Source: Symsagittifera roscoffensis
Lineage: Eukaryota > Xenacoelomorpha > Acoela > Convolutidae
Direction of reading: 5' to 3'
Assembly (NCBI RefSeq): GCF_963678635.1
Contig: NC_087062.1
Coordinates: 12,074,670-12,138,669 of the forward strand
DNA: 64,000 nt
Shown here: positions 58,801-64,000 of the stretch, in pieces
Layout: every line of letters starts with the position of its first letter
Numbering within the stretch: position 1 is the stretch's first letter
The notes under the pieces: model-generated
The model's database searches: none
Told to the model about the DNA's origin: nothing
Seen by the model: the letters and a program-made list of their open reading frames with translations, nothing else
Translations under genes and position numbers: made by a program

Positions 58801-59643
58801 GTATTTTTTCAAAGAGAACTGTGATCGGAGCATTCTGTGCTACTTGCGAAGCAACCGGCTATTCTGATTTGTATTTTTTCAAAGAGAACTGTGATCGGAG
58901 CGTTCTGTGCTACTTGCGAAGCAACCGGCTATTCTGATTTGTATTTGTTTCAAAATTTGTTCTGACCCATTAAATTCGTTTGATAGGTTTGAAGCCGGTC
59001 GGCTGTTTGCGTCACTGGAGAGTGTTGGCCATCTGCAGGAGGATGAAGGAGATTTGTGACGAAGAGGTCTCGCCTGAAGAAGTGTGGAAATTTATTCACT
59101 TCCTCTACGACGTGAACAAAGTCGAGGCGCATATCAGTAAGTTAAGATATATGAAATTCTTCAAATGCGTTTATTCGTCAAAGCTAAAGTGATTTTTTTA
59201 TTGTCGAAGAAAGGATACTCTAATTTGAGACCAAAGCTGTACAAACACTCTAAAATGAACTCGAAGCAGGAATTGAGTCTTGGATCAATAATTTTAGTGT
59301 TCTTTCAGCGGATAACTTGCCTTTCAAGCCACGTGATGTTGTCGATTTCTCGTTGCCTGAAACTTCCGAATTTACTCAATTGCTTTACGAAAAAGTGTCT
59401 TCGCTAAAGAAGGAAACATCAAAATCAAGCAAATCAGAGACGGTTGATGTGCAAGAACCAGATAAAAACGGAGCTACTAGAAGTCGGTCGGGCTCTGTGA
59501 GATCAAAGGAAGATGCTTTTGTTGTGGAACAAGTAGTGGGAAGTTCTTCGGGTTCCAAAAGGTCACATGATTCCTTGTCATCAAGTTCGTCTCGCAATTC
59601 TGATCGCACAGAGTCACCGAGGATCAAGTTGCGCAAACGATGA
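55854..59643 (+). CDS. MRGBP: MRG/MORF4L-binding protein (Eaf7), NuA4/TIP60 subunit, 3 exons
   Basis: Non-catalytic subunit of the NuA4/TIP60 histone acetyltransferase complex. Exons: 55854-56040, 58987-59136, 59309-59643. The phases match and give 223 residues (human 204). The start is the ATG at 55854; a frame-open TTG lies 9 nt upstream. Seen: a variable N-terminus, then SWPVKKQMFLMLSMTG joined across intron 1 to LKPVGCLRHWRVLAICRRMK, then SPEEVWKFIHFLYDVNKVEA. This is the Eaf7 core (W-P-V/E-LF-a-x-G-KPVG-RHF, then V-W-LS-YD). The end of the core, DNLPFKPRDVVDFSLPE, is in exon 3, followed by a Ser-rich charged tail (SRSGSVRSKED; IKLRKR). Intron 1 is 2.9 kb and contains a 980-bp minisatellite that ends about 40 bp before exon 2. 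Identification is good though the family is short and divergent. Confidence 0.85.
56760..57065 (+). mobile_element. Fragment of AT-rich element plus truncated SINE-like head in MRGBP intron 1
   Basis: CAGTGAAGACACTTATGTAG (56773), then ACACTTGCGAGCAGCGTAGTGT-type sequence (56891), also at 38028. It runs into GCGTCCGTGGCTGAGTGG (57019) and breaks off after GTTAGTGTG. Confidence 0.5.
57971..58946 (+). repeat. Minisatellite, 14 copies of a 70-bp unit, in MRGBP intron 1
   Basis: AAAGAGAACTGTGATCGG starts at 57971 and every 70 bp up to 58881 (14 starts), the last unit ending in GTATTTG. Units are almost identical. Variants seen are ACATGCGAA/ACTTGCGAA, one AAAAAG and one CGTTCTG. Each contains ATTCTGTGCTAC-TGCGAAGC, related to motifs at 33905, 34939 and 40122. 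Confidence 0.97.
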
Positions 59644-60136
59644 GTCCTTTCTTTTGGGTATTCAGTTGGGCCATGAAGGTCAATGTCATTAGAGAATCTA
59701 TGAGATCAAGACAATGTCAGAATATCAGAACTAGAAGAGAGCGTTTGCAAATGAGATTGCAATTGAATCGCAAGTTAAGTGCTGATAAATTTATTCAAAA
59801 TTACAGAGACTAAGTTTGGTTTTAAATTGTATCTTGTTGTTTGTTATTGCTTATTTGATAAAATCAGAAAATCAAAAATATTCACAACTGCTGTTAGTAG
59901 ATTGAAAGATCATCTAAAGTTGCGACAGAAATGCGGTGCTCAAACTGAGTTAAAAAATTAGGGAAAATCTGCCGAATTTTTTTTTTCACAGTCGTTATTA
60001 TTATGAGCATCAAGTTCTTCCTTTATCTTTCAGGCAATTTTTGACGCGTTGTTCGTCACAGCATTTTTTCTACTCAACCAGGCCTGTTTTCTCAATTCTA
60101 GTTTTCAGTGTTTCCGACCGTACTATTTTGACTAGA

Positions 60137-60148
60137 TTTTTTTTCAGA
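60137..60148 (+). promoter_or_regulatory. 3' splice site upstream of PFDN4 start (candidate trans-splice acceptor)
   Basis: TTTTTTTTCAG ends at 60147, 12 nt before the ATG at 60160. Confidence 0.6.
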
Positions 60149-60159
60149 CCGTGATTAAA

Positions 60160-60573
60160 ATGTCAGCTGCGAAAAGACCCGCGCCTTCGAAGTCCTCGAC
60201 AGTGACGAAAGAAGACCAGGACAAAATCAACAGATTTGCCAGATTGAACACAAAACATGTGGATATATGCAGCGACGTAGCCGATAAAGACAGAGAGCTA
60301 GAAAACTACCAAGAAGCAGCAAGTTCAATCGAAGAGTTGGAACTAACTAGCGAAGAAGGTGATGTAATACCTTACAGAGTTGGAGATGTTTTCTTTAACT
60401 TCACTTTCGCAGATGCAAACAGTCGGTTGGAAGTGGAAAAGATAGAATTAGAAGAGAAGAAAAAAGGAAGACTAGAAGAAAAAAGCGAACTTGAGGCAGA
60501 AATGAAAACATTGAAGGGTGAATTGTACTCAAAGTTTGGAGACCAGATTAATTTGGACCCTGAAGCCGACTGA
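60160..60573 (+). CDS. PFDN4: Prefoldin subunit 4, single exon
   Basis: Beta-type subunit of the hexameric prefoldin co-chaperone, which passes nascent actin and tubulin to CCT. It has 137 residues (human 134) and no intron. The ATG at 60160 is chosen over the in-frame GTG at 60151 because it follows the acceptor by 12 nt. Seen: VTKEDQDKINRFARLNTKH, then a first coiled-coil helix, SEEGDVIPYRVGDVFFNFTF (the conserved IPY-GDVF hairpin), a second charged coiled-coil helix, and ELYSKFGDQINLDPEAD, matching the LYAKFG-NINLE ending of PFDN4. It lies 0.5 kb after MRGBP on the same strand. A possible AATAAA is at 60936; nearer the stop only GATAAA at 60598 is seen. Confidence 0.95.
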   Translation: MSAAKRPAPSKSSTVTKEDQDKINRFARLNTKHVDICSDVADKDRELENYQEAASSIEELELTSEEGDVIPYRVGDVFFNFTFADANSRLEVEKIELEEKKKGRLEEKSELEAEMKTLKGELYSKFGDQINLDPEAD

Positions 60574-61757
60574 AGGGAATCTTTTTGATATTGTGCGATA
60601 AAGTTTGATGTACATACAAAATATGAGCCAAGTCATAGTTCAATTGTATTTTTCTTTTTATTCAAAATGACGGCAGCCAAACTTTGCTTGTTTGGCTTAG
60701 CTTGCTATTTAAAACTTGATGAGAATTATAAGACTCCTTGTAAATGAAGCTTGAAGCAGGAAATTTCTTGAGCCAAAGAAAAAAACACGTTTTTATCAAT
60801 GATTTCTCAATTTTTATCTCAATGAGAATTTGCAAGCGTAGTGATTTAAGATCTGTCAACTTTTTTGAAGTCATTAAATTCATTTATGTATAAAACAAAG
60901 CTTATTTTGGCCAAAGCGCATGCCTGTCATCTATGAATAAAGAAAGCGTGAAAGTAAAAGACACCGTGTAAGTATGCGTGAAAGTAAAAGGTAAGCGTAA
61001 AAGCAAGTGGCTCCTGGGAGGACGTGCGATCTCAAATTCTGTCGACTCCGAGATTTTACTATTTGAAACTGATTTTCTTACACGGTAGTTTCCTGCGTTT
61101 TATATTTTTCCTTTTTCCGATTTTTAGCGCAGCTTTGCTTCTGTCAATATTTTTTTTTCGCTTTGTGTCAATATTTTTTTGGCGCAACTTCGCTTGTGGA
61201 ATTAAATTTTCAGATTTACCAGCGGAATGAAAAAAAAAGTACTTTTTGATCCAGTTTTCTCAAATTGTTCTAGAATTTCAAAGAGCTTTAAGTCCGTATT
61301 TATTAACTTGGAAATTCGAAAACTGATTTTTTTCAAAAAATCAAATTATTTTTTTTGTTTCCTTGCGTTCATGACTCTTATCCAACTGCCTGTTGGCTAT
61401 GTTTTTTTTTAATAAGGGCAAAAATTTAACCGCAAATATTTCAACCCAAAAGTTGTCTTCCATTTTTGTCACCTTTTCTAAAATCTAAATTAAAAAGTCC
61501 ATTTAGCAATGTTTTTTGAGTTTATTTTAGAATTGTTTTACACTCGAATGCGCGACTTATTCTAATAATTTTTTTTGTGCAGACTACATCATTTAAAAAA
61601 AATGAAAATATACGCTTCCGCTTTTTTTCTACATTTGCTTAAAAACTACCATATTTTCTAAAACTTGCTCAAATGTGTGTTTTAGTGATTTTACTTTTGT
61701 TTTCTTTGAGTTCAAAGGTATTTGCTAAATGGTTGGCAAGTTACGTTCTTCTATTAT
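60574..61757. other. Non-coding DNA downstream of PFDN4
   Basis: Contains a short direct repeat GCGTGAAAGTAAAAG (60947 and 60976), degenerate hairpin-tail sequences (61126-61145 and 61180-61198) and a partial AT-rich element (about 61190-61410, with CCAGCGGAATGAAAA and TGCCTGTTGGCTATGTTTT). No gene seen. Confidence 0.5.
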
Positions 61758-62575
61758 GGTTCCCAAGCTTATCACCCCGTGTTTTGTAACCCCTTTTTTC
61801 TTAACCCCCTCTCATATAACCCCGAAATTAGATAACCCCACTACAATTTAACGCCTTTTTAATACCAATTGTTAGAATCAAAGTGAAACTTACTTGCGAC
61901 TGCGACGGTTGGGTTTTTACTATCGCTTAGATCCTTGATGTTTTCCAAAACTAGTCGAGCATCAGGTTTGCCCGTGGAAATATCGTGATTATGTTGACCC
62001 CTCGTTTCAATAAAGTATTCTCCATCCGTAATTGCTGTTGCTCGGCATTTATGGATTTGGTACTTCGAGCAGTTCCAATTTGTTGTTGTCTTGTTTTTGC
62101 GTTTAAGGTTATACTAGTGGCCTGATACCACTAGCATTTGTTTGTCTTTTCGAAGATAAAGTGAAATGAAATGACGCTTCAAACATTATATCTGATCTGA
62201 TAGAGTGGTGTAACAATGTTTAAAGGCAGTATGATTTTTTGTAAAACTTACAAACGTTCTTTTGTTGCCTTCAATTAGCATCATGTAGGATATCTGTTTT
62301 CAACGCGTGAGTGAGGGATTATTTCTCTAACTAATCGAAATGCAATTAGTTTTGAGATGCTAGAGGCATCAAGTGAATTAGGACTAGCTTTTCAGGCCTC
62401 AATTAGTAAACTTAATTGGACTACTCCTGTGCTTATAAAAAGGACTTGATTTGAAACAAATTATTGCCATTAAAAGGGGGTTAAATTGTTGTGGGGGTTA
62501 TCATGTTACGGGAGTATGATATAGGGGGTGTAAATATAGGGGGTAAAATACCGTGGGGTTAAAGAGTGGGACACC
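61758..62575. mobile_element. Long-TIR MITE (818 bp), Mutator-like
   Basis: Flanked by the 10-bp direct repeat CTTCTATTAT (61748-61757 and 62576-62585). The left arm (61758 to about 61865) and right arm (about 62466-62575) are inverted copies of about 100 bp, e.g. GATAACCCC-AC-ACAATTTAAC left against the complement right. Outer ends are GGTTCCCA and GGTGTCCCA. The arms carry repeated TAACCCC blocks. The middle holds no transposase. A 9-11-bp duplication with long TIRs suggests Mutator-like. Confidence 0.85.
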
Positions 62576-62585
62576 CTTCTATTAT

Positions 62586-63060
62586 AAAGGTTAAAATGGC
62601 GCAAAAAAAACTTCAATTCTTTTAGATACATAAGTGGATGTCTATTTTAAAATTTCCCAGCAGAGCTAAAATGTAACGTTTTGATCCTGTATTTTTCTAC
62701 GGATCATGTGATTTGTTCGAGCTCGTTATTATATCTATGACTCGAAGATTGCATTTCAATTTTTTTTTATAAAAGAATGGCAAAATATGTTTTTCGAGAA
62801 TGAAGCCGAAAATGGGGCAAAATTAAGCTTGAGAGTTTTGTTTTCAAAAGCAGATTTTAGCAAATTAAGTTGAAGAAATTACGTTTTGATCCAGTTTTCT
62901 CGTAACTAATAAAAGAATTTCAAGATACAACTCAAATTAAGAAAAAACTCAATAGAAAAACTAACTTTTTTTCCTGAATTCATTTTTCCAGCTGAGTTTT
63001 TTTTCCTGCTGAAGTGCTGAGAAGTTGATAGTTGTCATAAGAACCTAGATTTTTTTTCAG
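62586..63060. other. Non-coding DNA before the last gene
   Basis: AT-rich with traces of the 450-bp family (AAAATTTCCCAGCAGAG, TTTTGATCCAGTTTTCTC). It ends in a polypyrimidine tract and CAG. Confidence 0.5.
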
Positions 63061-63061
63061 A
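63050..63061 (+). promoter_or_regulatory. 3' splice site upstream of the last gene (candidate trans-splice acceptor)
   Basis: ATTTTTTTTCAG ends at 63060, 7 nt before the ATG at 63068. Confidence 0.6.
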
Positions 63062-63067
63062 TTAGAA

Positions 63068-64000
63068 ATGAACGCAAACAAGAAACGAGCTGGAGCTTCG
63101 CAAAGCTCTTGCGACGAATCAGTGATATCAATTGCAAAGAAAATTACATCTTGTTTTTCTAATCACGCGAACGAGAGCCTGACTGCAGATAGAGAATACT
63201 GTTCGGACGTACTGCGCTTATTCGACGATTTTTTTTCTAAGTTAGCTTTGATCATTGACAATTTAGACGACATGGCTCTTAACAAATTGTGCAACTACTG
63301 CGGAGAAAAATTACTCTTTGAGTTGTCGAAATATAATTTGATTGACGGAGTTATTTCGACAGAAGCCAAACTGAATTTGATGTTCTTGCTGGCCAAATTA
63401 ATGGTTCTTTTTGATAAATTGGCGACTTTAAAGTTTGTAATTGTCTGGTCTCAGTTGTTTGAGAAAATCGACAATCTGTCTCCAAATGAAGACGTTGTTC
63501 ATAAAACATACTCCGATTTTGTCAGTTTCTGCTTTGAGGTCAGCTCTCAGAAAAGTTTCCTCAATGACAAACGAGAAAGCAACGTGCGAGTCATGTATGC
63601 GGTGCTTTGTTCTTTAGTGTCGAGAATTGACTCTCAAGATATGGGCCGTGAAATGCGTTTCAATGTAAAACAGTTGTCTCTAGGTCGATTTTGTCCATTA
63701 TTTTTGCCAGCTTTGATTGCTCGGAACATTCGCGATTTTGTTAATGATAAACAGTATATGGAAATGGATTCGGTTTTGAAACTTGTTGCAATCATGAACT
63801 ATTTCAACCGTGCTGTAGGCTTCTCATTAAGCGGCTCAGAAGAAGGTCACGGCGGTCACTTTATACGCAATATAGAGTATTCGATTGTGTTTTGCCAATT
63901 GGTAATAAAACTGCGGGATAAACTCGGAACGTACGAGTCTTATTTCAAAAACGCGTGTATTAGTTTGTACAATAAATTGGTGGCTCGTCTCATGAATGAT
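63068..64000 (+). CDS. Unrecognised gene, 5' part, cut by right edge
   Basis: An ATG at 63068 opens a frame of 311 codons with no stop up to the window end. It starts MNANKKRAGASQSSCDESVI and then is almost wholly alpha-helical, with repeating hydrophobic helices (LCNYCGEKLLFELSKYNLID, LMFLLAKLMVLFDKLATLKF, FCPLFLPALIARNIRDFVND). It has scattered Cys, no signal peptide and no obvious catalytic motif. The pattern suggests a helical-repeat scaffold protein. No intron is evident. Codon quality and the acceptor 7 nt upstream make it a real gene. I cannot name the family. Confidence 0.75.
   Translation, partial: MNANKKRAGASQSSCDESVISIAKKITSCFSNHANESLTADREYCSDVLRLFDDFFSKLALIIDNLDDMALNKLCNYCGEKLLFELSKYNLIDGVISTEAKLNLMFLLAKLMVLFDKLATLKFVIVWSQLFEKIDNLSPNEDVVHKTYSDFVSFCFEVSSQKSFLNDKRESNVRVMYAVLCSLVSRIDSQDMGREMRFNVKQLSLGRFCPLFLPALIARNIRDFVNDKQYMEMDSVLKLVAIMNYFNRAVGFSLSGSEEGHGGHFIRNIEYSIVFCQLVIKLRDKLGTYESYFKNACISLYNKLVARLMND

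Noticed and set aside
57971-58946. CRISPR-like array
   Set aside because: Units are contiguous 70-bp tandem copies with no variable spacers, in a eukaryotic intron.

Overview
This is a window of nuclear DNA from an animal, most likely an invertebrate. It carries five protein genes on the + strand. Three are intron-rich: HGSNAT, VPS18 and MRGBP. They are followed by the single-exon prefoldin subunit PFDN4 and by the 5' part of an unrecognised gene that runs off the right edge. Exon phases join cleanly in all three spliced genes. The derived lengths (662, 974 and 223 residues) are close to the human proteins. Every one of the five start codons is preceded, 7 to 53 nt upstream, by a strong pyrimidine tract ending in CAG with no visible donor exon. 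The simplest reading is spliced-leader trans-splicing, which fits several invertebrate phyla. I cannot name the species.

Layout. 1-6200: a decayed Ty3/gypsy-type LTR retroelement, cut by the left edge. It has protease, reverse transcriptase, RNase H, a long acidic insert and integrase, then a reading frame that looks like a macro (ADP-ribose-binding) domain. 6500-13330: a purine- and GC-richer tract of broken reading frames behind a 4 x 26-bp repeat. Part of it shows an SGNH-hydrolase-like pattern and the rest is unrecognised. 13709-14593: an LTR. A second copy lies inverted at 22430-23302, inside a Penelope-like element. 14600-22000: AT-rich non-coding DNA with a very diverged tandem-repeat field. 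23834-25103: the 3' end of a LINE on the - strand. 27050-43990: HGSNAT, with a 7.8-kb first intron holding a 675-bp tandem duplication. 46413-55590: VPS18, with a hAT-type MITE in one intron. 55801-59643: MRGBP, whose first intron holds a 14-copy 70-bp minisatellite. 60148-60573: PFDN4. 61758-62575: a long-TIR MITE. 63061-64000: an unknown gene, 5' part.

From 27 kb onward the introns and intergenic DNA are crowded with related short elements. They include tRNA-headed SINE-like units and AT-rich units of about 450 bp, many ending in the same small hairpin followed by CTCTGTGT. This shared tail suggests mobilisation by one common machinery.

The host genes serve the lysosome and endomembrane system (HGSNAT acetylates heparan sulfate in lysosomes; VPS18 is a core subunit of the HOPS/CORVET tethers), chromatin acetylation (MRGBP, NuA4/TIP60) and tubulin/actin folding (PFDN4). 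Close same-strand spacing of VPS18-MRGBP-PFDN4 would be compatible with a polycistronic unit, but this is inference.
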